A DNA stretch of 64,000 bases from an uncultured Collinsella sp. (GTDB lineage: Bacteria; Actinomycetota; Coriobacteriia; Coriobacteriales; Coriobacteriaceae). A model generated the notes under the pieces. The model was given only the letters and a program-made list of their open reading frames with translations, did no database searches and was not told where the DNA came from. Positions 26,449 through 34,615 of this stretch are shown here, piece after piece (position 1 is the stretch's first letter; every line of letters starts with the position of its first letter). The stretch is taken from positions 35,697-99,696 of the forward strand of contig CABUTO010000003.1 of NCBI GenBank assembly GCA_902494535.1, in the 5' to 3' direction. The position numbers were made by a program, and so were the translations under genes.

Positions 26449-26487
26449 CGTTTAGTTAATAGATTACATACATCATAATACTAAACG
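26449..26487. promoter_or_regulatory. Inverted repeat upstream of the HTH-HipA-like gene
   Basis: CGTTTAGT (26449-26456) and ACTAAACG (26480-26487) are perfect inverted arms 23 bp apart, centred about 50 bp upstream of the start codon. The spacing of roughly three helical turns suits two bound dimers, as in HipB-type autoregulation. Function is inferred. Confidence 0.5.
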
Positions 26488-26496
26488 ATCCAAAGC

Positions 26497-26523
26497 GAAA
26501 AAAGGCCCGAGAAATCGGGCCTT
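26497..26523 (-). terminator. Rho-independent terminator of the M42 peptidase gene
   Basis: On the minus strand, AAGGCCCGA-TTTC-TCGGGCCTT is followed by TTTTTCGC. It lies about 35 bp after the peptidase stop codon. Confidence 0.88.
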
Positions 26524-26556
26524 AGCGATTGGTCAGCCGAGTCGCAAGCTACTCCC

Positions 26557-27585
26557 CTAGCGCTGAACGTAGGCGCGAACCAGCTCGTAGGTATTGCGCA
26601 CGCCGTCGATGTGGCTGCGCTCGTAGTTGTGGCTCGCGTACACGCCGGGGCCGATCAGGCCGTGACGGATGTCGTAGCCGGCCGAGAGCGTGGCCTCGAC
26701 GTCGGATCCGTAATGCGGGTACACATCGATGGCGTAATCGAGCTCCAGCTCGCGCGCGATGTTGGACAGCGTGGTTACCAGGTCGTAGTTGTACGGACCG
26801 CCCGAATCCTTGGCGCAAATCGAAACCATGCGCTCGGTGCAGCCCAGGTCGTCACCCACGCAGCCCATGTCCACGCTGATCATCTCGCGCGTGTCAGCCG
26901 GCACAAAGGCACCGCCGTGGCCGACCTCCTCGTACACCGTAAAGAGCAGCGACACCTTGCGCGAAAGGGTTACCTCGCCTTCGGCGACGGCGCGGGCCAA
27001 ACCCAGCAGAATCGACGCGGACAGCTTGTCGTCAAGGAAGCGACTCTTGATGTAGCCGCTCTCCGTCACCGTGGTGCGCGGATCCATAGCGATGATGTCG
27101 CCGGTTTGAATACCCAGCTCGAGCACATCGTCCTTGCTGTCAACGTTCTCGTCGAGCAGGATTTCCATGTTCTTCTCGATGGTCTTGACCGGCTCATCGG
27201 CCACGTGCGCCGAAGGCTCGGTATTGAGGACCACGCCCGTGTAGACATTGCCGTCGCGCGTATAAACGGTGCAGTTCTCGCCATCGGCCGTAGACCACTG
27301 ATGCCCGCCGAGGGTCGTGGGGCGCAGGCGACCATTGTCCTTAATGGAGCGCACCATGGCGCCCAGGGTATCGACATGGCTCGCCAACACAAGCGGCTCG
27401 CCCTCGCCGCCAAGCTCAACCAGCACGTTGCCCTTATTGGAGCGCTCGGGCCCAAAGCCCATATCGCGCAACGCCTCCATCAGATAATCAGTCGCCGCAC
27501 GGGTATAGCCCGTAGGCGAAGCAATCGAGGTAAGCGCCTTCAACTGGTCAGTAATATAGGAGAGCGTAGAATCCATCTTGGACAC
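26557..27585 (-). CDS. M42 family metallopeptidase (glutamyl aminopeptidase-like)
   Basis: A cytoplasmic cobalt/zinc aminopeptidase or deblocking peptidase of family M42 (PepA/FrvX/YsdC). Metal and catalytic motifs are visible: ASHVDTLGAMV (first metal His/Asp), FTVYEEVGHGGA (catalytic Glu pair), ISVDMGCVGD (metal Asp), and ASHNYERSHIDG near the end. I use a GTG start at 27585 because AAAGGG lies eight bases upstream; this gives 342 residues, near the family norm. The ATG at 27576 is an alternative with a poorer ribosome site. Confidence 0.92.
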   Translation of the reverse strand: MSKMDSTLSYITDQLKALTSIASPTGYTRAATDYLMEALRDMGFGPERSNKGNVLVELGGEGEPLVLASHVDTLGAMVRSIKDNGRLRPTTLGGHQWSTADGENCTVYTRDGNVYTGVVLNTEPSAHVADEPVKTIEKNMEILLDENVDSKDDVLELGIQTGDIIAMDPRTTVTESGYIKSRFLDDKLSASILLGLARAVAEGEVTLSRKVSLLFTVYEEVGHGGAFVPADTREMISVDMGCVGDDLGCTERMVSICAKDSGGPYNYDLVTTLSNIARELELDYAIDVYPHYGSDVEATLSAGYDIRHGLIGPGVYASHNYERSHIDGVRNTYELVRAYVQR

Positions 27586-27705
27586 CAAAGTCACCCTTTC
27601 ATATCGAATTAAACCCACAGCAACGATACCACCGCGAACCATCTTTTTACCTAGCGAGATAACCCATCGAGCTCTTCAGAACTGCGCCCGCCACGATAAC
27701 GAGCC

Positions 27706-27833
27706 GGCGGGCCCCTGCCCGTTAGCCCCACAATCTTTCCGCAGGACAGAAGGAGGCCCCGCCGCACGTAGTGCGCAGCGGGGCCTCCGACATGTCCGAG
27801 GACGATTGTGGGGCTAACGGGCAGGGGCCCGCC
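27706..27833. repeat. 128-bp nested palindrome
   Basis: Two 30-bp arms (27706-27735, 27804-27833) are perfect inverted complements. Inside lies a second stem (GGAGGCCCCGC / GCGGGGCCTCC) around GTAG. The whole element is GC-rich and begins 8 bp after the fucO stop on the minus strand. It may end fucO transcription, but there is no T-run, and its size suggests a mobile or structured element. Confidence 0.85.
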
Positions 27834-27840
27834 GAACCAG

Positions 27841-29007
27841 TTAGGCAGCCGGGCAGATCTTCTTGAAGAGCTCGATGACGTCGTCGAGCGTCGCCTCGCG
27901 CGGGTTGCCCGGGAAGCAGGCGTCGGCCATGGCGTCCTTGGCCAGAACCTCGATCTCGTCAGCCTTCATGGCCTCGCAGACATGCGGGATGTTCACGTCG
28001 GCGGAGAGCTGCTTGACGGCGGCGATGGCGGCATCGGCGGCCTCGTCAGTGCTCATGCCCGTGGTGTCAACGCCCATGGCGACGGCAACCTTGGCCAGGC
28101 GCTCGGCGCAAACCGGCTTGTTGAACTCCATGGCAATCGGCAGCAGCATGGCGCAAGCGACGCCGTGCGGGGTGTCGTAGTGAGCGGACAGGGTGTGAGC
28201 CATGGCGTGGTCGATGCCCAGGCCGACATTGGAGAAGCCCATGCCGGCGACATACTGGCCAAGAGCCATGCCCTCGCGGCCGGAGCCGGGCTGGCCGGAC
28301 TTGGCCTCGGCGACGGAGTCACGCAGGTTCTCGCTGATCAGCTTAATAGCCTCAAAGTGGAACATGTCAGAGAGCTCCCAAGCACCCTTGGTGGTATAGC
28401 CCTCGATGGCGTGGGTCAGAGCGTCCATACCAGTGGAAGCGGTCAGGCCGGCGGGCATGGAAGCCATCATGTCAGGATCGACGACGGCGACCTCGGGGGC
28501 GTCGTTGGTGTCGACGCACACGAACTTGCGGACCTTCTCGGGGTCGGTGATGACGTAGTTGATGGTCACCTCGGCGGCAGTACCGGCGGTCGTCGGCACG
28601 GCGATGGTGAACACGGCGTGGTTCTTAGTCGGAGCAACGCCCTCGAGGCTGCGGACATCGGCGAACTCGGGGTTGTTGATGATGATGCCGATAGCCTTGG
28701 CGGTGTCCATGGAGGAGCCGCCACCGATGGTCACGATAGCGTCAGCCTCGGCGGCCTTGAAGGCCTCGACGCCGTCCTTGACGTTCTGGATGGTGGGGTT
28801 GGGCTTGATCTCGGAGTAGAGGCTCCAAGCGATGCCGGCGGCGTCGAGCTCGTCGGTCACCTTAGCGGTAACGCCAAACTTGACCAGATCGGGGTCGGAG
28901 CAGACGAAGATCTTCTTGTAGCCGCGACGCTGGAGCTCGCCGGGGATCTCCTTGATGGCGCCGGAGCCATGATAAGAAATGGTGTTGAGAACGAAACGAT
29001 TAGCCAT
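27841..29007 (-). CDS. fucO: Iron-containing alcohol dehydrogenase, lactaldehyde reductase-like
   Basis: A 388-residue type III alcohol dehydrogenase that probably interconverts lactaldehyde and 1,2-propanediol with NAD(H). It is colinear with E. coli FucO: identical stretches I recognise include NNPEFADVRSLEG, PTTAGTAAEVTINYVITD, ALGQYVAGMGFSNVGLG and GNPREATL. The nucleotide motif GGGSSMDTAKAIG and iron ligands (Asp in DALTHAIEGY, His residues in IDHAMAHTLSAHYDTPHG) are present. No fucose or rhamnose gene is adjacent, so the substrate in vivo could be another short alcohol. It ends 8 bp from the nested palindrome. Confidence 0.9.
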   Translation of the reverse strand: MANRFVLNTISYHGSGAIKEIPGELQRRGYKKIFVCSDPDLVKFGVTAKVTDELDAAGIAWSLYSEIKPNPTIQNVKDGVEAFKAAEADAIVTIGGGSSMDTAKAIGIIINNPEFADVRSLEGVAPTKNHAVFTIAVPTTAGTAAEVTINYVITDPEKVRKFVCVDTNDAPEVAVVDPDMMASMPAGLTASTGMDALTHAIEGYTTKGAWELSDMFHFEAIKLISENLRDSVAEAKSGQPGSGREGMALGQYVAGMGFSNVGLGIDHAMAHTLSAHYDTPHGVACAMLLPIAMEFNKPVCAERLAKVAVAMGVDTTGMSTDEAADAAIAAVKQLSADVNIPHVCEAMKADEIEVLAKDAMADACFPGNPREATLDDVIELFKKICPAA

Positions 29008-29327
29008 TGATAGCCTCCCATCGTGTGCGGGGCACCCATTACGCCCCGCGCTATAAGTCCCATCCTAACGCTTTTGAAACAAAAAACGCGTGAGAACGTC
29101 AAAGGTGTTAAAGCGTTTCAACAGAATAACGGAACCCTAGTCCTTCCCTCCCGACAGCAGCGAAGGCCAGATTATAGGAGCAATCGCCCATAGAATACGA
29201 CGACTCAGTCTATAAATTGTTTCTGTTTTAGCAATATATGTTTGACAATACGTTTATAAATGGATGCCTTTTAGTAAACATCTTAGTTCACTAAAATAAC
29301 GTTAGTGAAATGAAAGAGGCGGTAGAG
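29008..29327. other. 320-bp divergent region at the edge of the AT-rich segment
   Basis: Holds the promoters of fucO (minus) and the radical SAM gene (plus). From about 29160 onward it becomes AT-rich. A LacI-type near-palindrome GTTAAAGCGTTTCAAC lies at 29107-29122, about 100 bp upstream of fucO. TTGACA at 29242 has no good partner -10 at 17 bp. A perfect inverted repeat lies at 29287-29309. Confidence 0.5.
29287..29309 (+). promoter_or_regulatory. Inverted repeat before the radical SAM gene
   Basis: TTCACTAA (29287-29294) and TTAGTGAA (29302-29309) are perfect inverted arms with a 7-bp spacer, ending 18 bp before the chosen start codon. It is a candidate operator for the peptide-maturation gene set; no regulator gene is adjacent. 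Confidence 0.5.
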
Positions 29328-30756
29328 ATGTTAGTTCTACCCATAAAGACCCTCTTGGGCCACTACATTTATGATGCCAATCGAAACGAGATACTTGCAG
29401 TAAACAAAGATCTCTTCAATTACATCTCAGAAGTCCAAGCAGGCGGAGTTTGCCCCGACTCCTATAAATCAGACCAAGAATTCCAGTTACTACAATCATG
29501 TGGCTACTGCTGCGATTCGCCATTGCAGGATATCGCTTATCCATCAATTGACCTTTTGAAAGTTAAGCTGGAAAGAAATTTACGGATGATAACCCTTCAG
29601 CTGACTCAATCTTGCAACTTCCGATGTGATTACTGTATCTATTCCGAAAACTCCTTATACAACAGAACCCACAGTCATAACTCTATGTCTGTTTCGACGG
29701 CCAAACATGCAATCGAATTCTTTAAGACGCACTCGATTGACAACCCAAACCCGGTCGTAGCATTTTATGGAGGAGAACCTCTCCTTCGATTTAGTGAAAT
29801 TACATATAATTACTCAATATGCAGAACAGGTATTTGAAGGAAAACACATCTCATTTCGAATTACAACCAATTGCTCTCTTTTATCTGAAGATATGGTTAA
29901 ATTCTTCTTCGATTCCGGGCATGAATTCTATTTGCTAATCAGTCTTGACGGGCCGCAGCAAATCCATGATAAGTCTAGGCATTACGCTAATGGTGAGTCC
30001 TCATACCAAGCAGTTATAGACAATGTTCATATGATTTTAGACAACCATCCTGAACGCAACAAATATATTCATTTTAATGCCGTAGTCGACACGAACAACA
30101 TCTATAAAACAGTCTCTTCCTTTATAAATGATAAGGATATCGAGGCTTGCGATGTTCAATTCAACTACTTGGAACGCAACGGACGTATCGCCCCCTACAA
30201 TGACAAGTTCTCAAGTCAACTGAATTACGCCTTATTTAAAGCAAGAATTATGGACGAGCGCAAGATCGAAAAAGGAAACCGCAGCGATAGGCTCGCTTCA
30301 TATTCGCTTGCAAGCATCAACCAAAACATTAAGCGATTTGCACCTTCGAACATCCCAACAAAAGCTATACCCGGTGGTCCATGCGAGCCAGGAGTTACGC
30401 GTCTATTTGTGACAACAGCAGGAGCGCTTCTTCCTTGCGAAAGGGTCAGCGAAACAACCAAGGACATGTATATCGGTACATTGGATTCAGGATTTGATTT
30501 AGGTCAAATTGAAAAGATGATCAATGTTTCAAAGCTGACCAGCGATTCATGTAAAAAATGTTGGGCATTTCAGCTGTGCACTCAATGCATTAAAAGCGCA
30601 GATTGCAAAGGAGTAATTAGCCCTGATTACAAGCGAACAGCATGCGACAACTCAAAACGAATTGCCTTTGATCGACTTAATCAGAAAATACTTCGCTTTG
30701 AGCTCCATAGACACGAAGCGTCCATTACAACGGCTCTTAAAAGGAACAAGCGATAA
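29328..30756 (+). pseudogene. Radical SAM/SPASM peptide maturase (CcpM-like), frameshifted
   Basis: Probably the enzyme that modifies the Cys-rich peptide encoded downstream. The first part (ATG at 29328 after AGAGG) carries the SAM-cluster motif CNFRCDYC (29613-29636) and FYGGEPLL. Reading continues in another frame from about 29785 (FDLVKLHIITQYAEQ, then RITTNCSLL, ISLDGPQQIHD) to a SPASM-type C-terminus with PCEPGVTRLFVTTAGALLPCERV and a CxxC...CTQC cluster near 30560-30600. Restoring one GATTT copy at 29788-29792 gives GGEPLLRFDLVK, the expected family sequence, so a 5-bp tandem-repeat deletion is the likely lesion. The in-frame product stops at 29837. The match to the Cys-rich peptide maturase family TIGR04068 is from memory and rests on gene context. 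Confidence 0.8.
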
Positions 30757-30761
30757 AAATC

Positions 30762-31775
30762 ATGAAGACAATTGGACTTATATCTTTCACGAGAGCTGAC
30801 TATCCTCTTCTAATTGGATTGCTAGGAATTGGCTACAATATTCGGGTATCAACACCATGCGGCATTCTACCGGACGGCGCAGATGTTGCCAACCTTGTTA
30901 ATTGCAAAGAAATTGGCATAAAAAATCGAATTAACTATGTAACGACAATCGATGAATCAGACCTGGTTGTCGTTTTATCGACGAAAGAAAGCGCCGCAGG
31001 ACTCATAGAATTTAGTAAACACGCTGAAACCTATGCACATTCTGTAAATAAGAAGGTTGTCAGCCATCTCGCCACTGAACAAATTGAGTCTAGCAAAAGC
31101 GACATGCAGGAATTAGCCCTGATACCAAAAATTGTTGTCGGGAATCTATATACACCCGCCGATTCAACAATTACGTTTAGTAGCATCGTTAGCGAGATGA
31201 GAAAGCACCATCCCAATCTATGCGCTTTGAGCTTCAATCCTTTAAATGAAATCTGGGGCTGCAACACCCTTAGTTTTGATGGTGGCCAATCCGCCGTCAT
31301 CAAAATGAATGAGCAGATCAACCTCATCATTGAGAATGATAAATCCGACCTAGCTCTATTAGAAACGCCCAATGTGCTTATGAAATACGACGATCACATT
31401 TTCGGAGATTACGGATTAGGATCGATTGCCGCATGTCGAGCTTTCTGCCCTGACTTGGCCATTATCAATATCCCATACACGATAGCCGACTACGACATAA
31501 TGCTTGGGCTCATGCCCGTAATTGAAACGCTTACACAAGCAGAGAAAGTTCAATTTGAAATTACAAACGAAGTACTTGACGCCACGGAAGGGCTGGAGAC
31601 GCATAGATTTCAAATAAGCTATTCATCTAGCGATAAAGCTATTCAAGCAGCAAGGGAACTTCGACTAAGAGGAATGCCCTGTTTCTCAGCCAGCTTAGAT
31701 CCAGAAGAATCATTACTATGCTGCAAAACAATCGAGAACGAGTTGTTTGATTTCGATATTGGGGTGCTGAAATGA
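30762..31775 (+). CDS. Peptide maturation system protein, TIGR04066-like
   Basis: A 337-residue protein that I recognise mainly by context: in clostridial CLI_3235-type peptide clusters a protein family named TIGR04066 sits between the radical SAM maturase and an acyl-carrier-related protein, exactly as here. The sequence starts MKTIGLISFTRADYPLLIG and shows Rossmann-like alternation but no motif I can assign to a reaction. Around residues 155-235 are LCALSFNPLNEIWGCNTL and GDYGLGSIAACRAFCPD. It begins 5 bp after the maturase stop and ends with a 4-bp overlap with the next gene (ATGA), so it is part of one operon. The frame is intact. Confidence 0.65.
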   Translation: MKTIGLISFTRADYPLLIGLLGIGYNIRVSTPCGILPDGADVANLVNCKEIGIKNRINYVTTIDESDLVVVLSTKESAAGLIEFSKHAETYAHSVNKKVVSHLATEQIESSKSDMQELALIPKIVVGNLYTPADSTITFSSIVSEMRKHHPNLCALSFNPLNEIWGCNTLSFDGGQSAVIKMNEQINLIIENDKSDLALLETPNVLMKYDDHIFGDYGLGSIAACRAFCPDLAIINIPYTIADYDIMLGLMPVIETLTQAEKVQFEITNEVLDATEGLETHRFQISYSSSDKAIQAARELRLRGMPCFSASLDPEESLLCCKTIENELFDFDIGVLK

Positions 31776-32086
31776 CAGCATATTGTAAAGATGAAACCAT
31801 CTACGCAGAAATCGAAAAAGCGATAAGCAATATTAGAGATTTGGATTTGACTCAATTTGACCAAAATCTAAGAAATCAGCAATTGACCGACCCGCCATTC
31901 AACTTGTCCTCATCAGATTTAGTTCGACTGCTAATTTATCTTGAAAGCAGGTTTTCTGTTTACGTTGAGTACTCGTCGATTGAAAACCTAGGGTTCAACA
32001 GTGTTGAGGAGGTGAAGAAGGTAATAGAACAGGCAGAAACAATTGAACAATGGGAGGCAAATCATGAGAAGTGTTCGTCCATTTAA
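31772..32086 (+). CDS. Acyl-carrier-related peptide maturation protein
   Basis: A 104-residue protein with the pattern of an acyl carrier domain: FNLSSSDLVRLLIYLESRFSVYVEYSSIENLGFNSVEEVKKVIE aligns in form with the helix II to helix III region of ACPs, but the usual phosphopantetheine DSL is replaced by SSSD, so prosthetic-group attachment is doubtful. It resembles the acyl carrier-related family (TIGR04069, from memory) found beside CLI_3235-type bacteriocins. Start ATG overlaps the previous stop, and its 3' end overlaps the precursor gene by 23 bp. Confidence 0.65.
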   Translation: MTAYCKDETIYAEIEKAISNIRDLDLTQFDQNLRNQQLTDPPFNLSSSDLVRLLIYLESRFSVYVEYSSIENLGFNSVEEVKKVIEQAETIEQWEANHEKCSSI

Positions 32087-32243
32087 CATGCATGCAGTAA
32101 ATAGCGCCATTCATTTTATTAGAAATTGCCCATGCGGTTATTGCAGCTGCATGTACTGCAACATACTGCGCAATTCTCCGCACGAAGCAGAAGTCGGTTC
32201 CAATTCGATCGAGGCGATGACGCGTGGTGGCTACTGGTCCTAA
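32064..32243 (+). CDS. Cys-rich RiPP precursor peptide
   Basis: A 59-residue peptide (ATG at 32064, strong GGGAGG at 32052-32057). The N-terminal 20 residues (MRSVRPFNMHAVNSAIHFIR) look like a leader, and the core contains five Cys in NCPCGYCSCMYCN (Cys22, 24, 27, 29, 32). The tail is SPHEAEVGSNSIEAMTRGGYWS. An upstream in-frame ATG at 32043 lacks a ribosome site. The gene lies directly after a radical SAM maturase, a TIGR04066-like protein and an acyl-carrier-related protein, the arrangement of CLI_3235-class bacteriocin clusters. The frame is intact although the maturase and exporter are broken. The modification (for example thioether links to Cys) is not known. Confidence 0.75.
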   Translation: MRSVRPFNMHAVNSAIHFIRNCPCGYCSCMYCNILRNSPHEAEVGSNSIEAMTRGGYWS

Positions 32244-32763
32244 ATCGAGCAAGACGGCTACAAACGAATATCGAATCTCAATTGAGGGTAACCCTTACCC
32301 GCATGATCTAGTTCTCATCAACCCAGCTGGAGACAACCTCAATATCAAAAGACATGGGTTCACGGGTCCACTAGGACAGCTATTGAGTCTAAAATATACC
32401 GTTTATGACGATGCAAATGAAAAACTCTTCACTGTCGTCGACGGTGGTTTTAGCAACATGCCCAGGGTTGCGCTCATCATCGAACACAAGGAAGTTGCGG
32501 TGTTTGATTATGGCCTAAACAGACTTGAGATGAAGTGCGTAACGAACATACCGAATTACTCAATAAAAGGTAACTTCCTATTTGGAGATTACGATATATT
32601 CAGCCAACGGGAAGTGAAGCTATCTTCAGTTATCGTCCTTCAATGTGCTAAACGATCGTGCTTTAGCATACAGGTTTTGGATAAAGCCGAATTAGCCGCC
32701 GCAATTGGAATACCCACAGCCATTGCCCTTCTGAGGGCTCGGATTGAAGAGCATCTCGAATAA
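32224..32763 (+). CDS. Unrecognised protein of the peptide cluster, possible tubby/LURP-one-like fold
   Basis: About 179 residues from a GTG at 32224, with GAGG nine bases upstream, overlapping the precursor gene by 20 bp. I do not recognise a family with certainty. The pattern of short beta strands with a repeated 'D-x-x-G/N' turn (INPAGDNLNIKRHGFTGPLGQLLSLKYTVYDDANEKLFTVVDGG) and the closing helix (LAAAIGIPTAIALLRARI) resembles LURP-one/tubby C-terminal-like proteins; this is a fold guess only. No signal peptide or membrane segment is seen. Its overlap with the precursor gene implies a role in the same pathway, perhaps immunity or maturation. Confidence 0.5.
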   Translation: MVATGPKSSKTATNEYRISIEGNPYPHDLVLINPAGDNLNIKRHGFTGPLGQLLSLKYTVYDDANEKLFTVVDGGFSNMPRVALIIEHKEVAVFDYGLNRLEMKCVTNIPNYSIKGNFLFGDYDIFSQREVKLSSVIVLQCAKRSCFSIQVLDKAELAAAIGIPTAIALLRARIEEHLE

Positions 32764-32789
32764 ATCGCAAAAAGCGGTTCGTAGCAACG

Positions 32790-32823
32790 TTCAGGAGCTA
32801 GATAGTTTTTTCTGGCTCCTGAA
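32790..32823. terminator. Bidirectional hairpin between convergent genes
   Basis: TTCAGGAGC (32790-32798) pairs with GCTCCTGAA (32815-32823); the loop contains a T-run. It separates the plus-strand peptide operon from the minus-strand exporter and overlaps the last codons of the exporter. Confidence 0.45.
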
Positions 32824-34406
32824 ACTGTATTACATAGTCTGCAAATTGTTCGAAACCATGTCCATGATCCGCAATGATGACGATTCGCTCTTTCATCTCC
32901 TGTGCAACCACCGCCTTCAAAAAGGATATCGAAGCATTATCTAAATTGTTGCAAGGCTCATCCAAAATAACAATAGAATAACTGCTCAGAAAGGCCCTAC
33001 AAAGTAATAGAGAAGCCAGTTCTCCGCCAGACAAATTGTGTCCCCTAGCTCCAATGATGGGATTTGATTCAAATAATTTATCGAGGCTAAAACCCCTCAA
33101 AAGATAGATGAGTTTTTCAGAGTCAATATCTATCTACAAGACCATAGTAAAGAGCCTTCCTGAAAGTTCCCCCCATTATCAAATGTCTTTGCGGCATAGT
33201 TGCGCAGGGCAGCTGGATTAAAGTCGAACCATCGAAAATGACAGTAGACTCATTAACACACAGTCTGCCAGCAACTGGAGACAATAATCCATTCAATACT
33301 TCCAGAAATGAAGATTTACCACATGCATTAGGGCCGCTTACTAAAACCAGACAAGGTGCCTGTATGGTGCAATCTGGAATTGTTATCCTCTCATTAGTTT
33401 CGTTCGACGAAAACGAGAGACTGATTCCTTTCCAACTAATTCGATCAGCGTGATCGAAGCATATCAAATTAGGTTTTTCAGCTTCCAAAAGACGACGTAA
33501 TTCCAAGACACGGTGCAACGATCTAAACGACGGCTGAAGCTGAGCCCAACAATTCAGAACAAGAGGAAAAGGAGAATAGCATAGAAGTACAAGTTGATAA
33601 CTCTGCACTGCAATCCCGACCGTAAGCCCGCGCTTTAACACAAGGAAAATAAGCAGCAGAACTGAAAGCAAGCCAGTAATGATGTTGCCAGCGTCAACTA
33701 TTTCAGTTGCCAATCTCGCAAAGACGCTCTCCTCAACTCGAGAGTTCCTGCAGTCTTTAAGCATCTTTTTATAGTGAAGTAATTCCAAGTTAATTGAACG
33801 AGAAATACGAATGTAAAGTCGACAATTTATTAGTTGGGCTAAATAAGCAGAACCCCTCGCCTGGGCCTCCAATGCCTTTTCGCTCTTAGTCGATAGCTTA
33901 CTAAGAGCGAACGGATACAGAAGCGAAATAAACAATGCCGAAACACAAACAGGAATCAAAAGCAACAAAGAGATATTAGATAGCGCCACAAACGATACCA
34001 AACCCGTCACTAGGCACGGAAGAAACGCAGTTGTAAATATCCCAATCATCGGCTGTAGGTTCCCAGCCTCTTCAATGCGCGATAACAGGTAGTCACTGTC
34101 TTTTGCTAAAACTAAGGGCCGCTCTAAAGCATGGCGGGCAAGCAATCTATAGAAGCAGTTAGCACCATCGGAAGCCAATTGCTCCGCATATTTTGATCTG
34201 AACAGGTTTGTCACCAGCTCAACTGAGAGCAATACTAGCAGGCCTAACCCAATGTATAAAACGTTACGATAATTAGAGCGAAGCAGGCCATAGTCTATTA
34301 TCAACGATTCAGCTTTAACAACAGACAGCTCCACCAGGGCAGATAAAATGCAGAGCGCCATCAACTTGATTACTGTCGTCTTATTTTGAATAAAAAGCTC
34401 TGGCAT
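32798..34406 (-). pseudogene. ABC exporter (membrane and ATPase domains), frameshifted
   Basis: A half-transporter of the peptide-exporter type. The first frame (ATG 34406, after GAGGGGATGG) encodes 427 residues: about five to six membrane helices (VIKLMALCILSALVELSVV, NVLYIGLGLLVLLSVELV, FLPCLVTGLVSFVAL, LLLIPVCVSALFISLLYPF, ITGLLSVLLLIFLVL) and Walker A VSGPNACGKSS. It stops at 33123. The rest of the ATPase, with signature HNLSGGELASLLL, Walker B SIVILDEPCNNLDN and the H-loop ADHGH, continues in another frame to 32798. At 33127-33134 TATC is duplicated; removing one copy restores ...YGLVDIDSEKLIYLLRG. No C39 leader-peptidase domain is seen. It probably exported the Cys-rich peptide, but runs convergent to it. 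Confidence 0.82.
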
Positions 34407-34537
34407 ATGTCCATCCCCTCAACTAATAATTATAGCTAGAAAGATGACATTTTATTCTATAGCCTCAAGCAGCACGCTTTGCTGACGTCAAATCTTGTCA
34501 TTACAAACATGCACCTTAGCGCTTAAGACTCCAAAAA

Positions 34538-34605
34538 GGGGCGGCCAAGATGGCCGTCCCCTCCCCATTATCGATCTATCTGACAAGGGGACTGCCCCCT
34601 TGTCA
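34538..34605 (-). terminator. Terminator hairpins after the DUF1275 gene
   Basis: On the minus strand GGGGACGGCCA-TCT-TGGCCGCCCC is followed by TTTTTGG (34533-34561). A second stem (TGACAAGGGG / CCCCCTTGTCA, 34581-34605) lies between it and the stop codon. The GGGGAC core is shared with other intergenic repeats in the window. Confidence 0.7.
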
Positions 34606-34615
34606 CATCTTGCCG

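Noticed and set aside
32043..32063. Upstream in-frame ATG for the precursor peptide
   Set aside because: No ribosome site precedes it, while GGGAGG fits the ATG at 32064.
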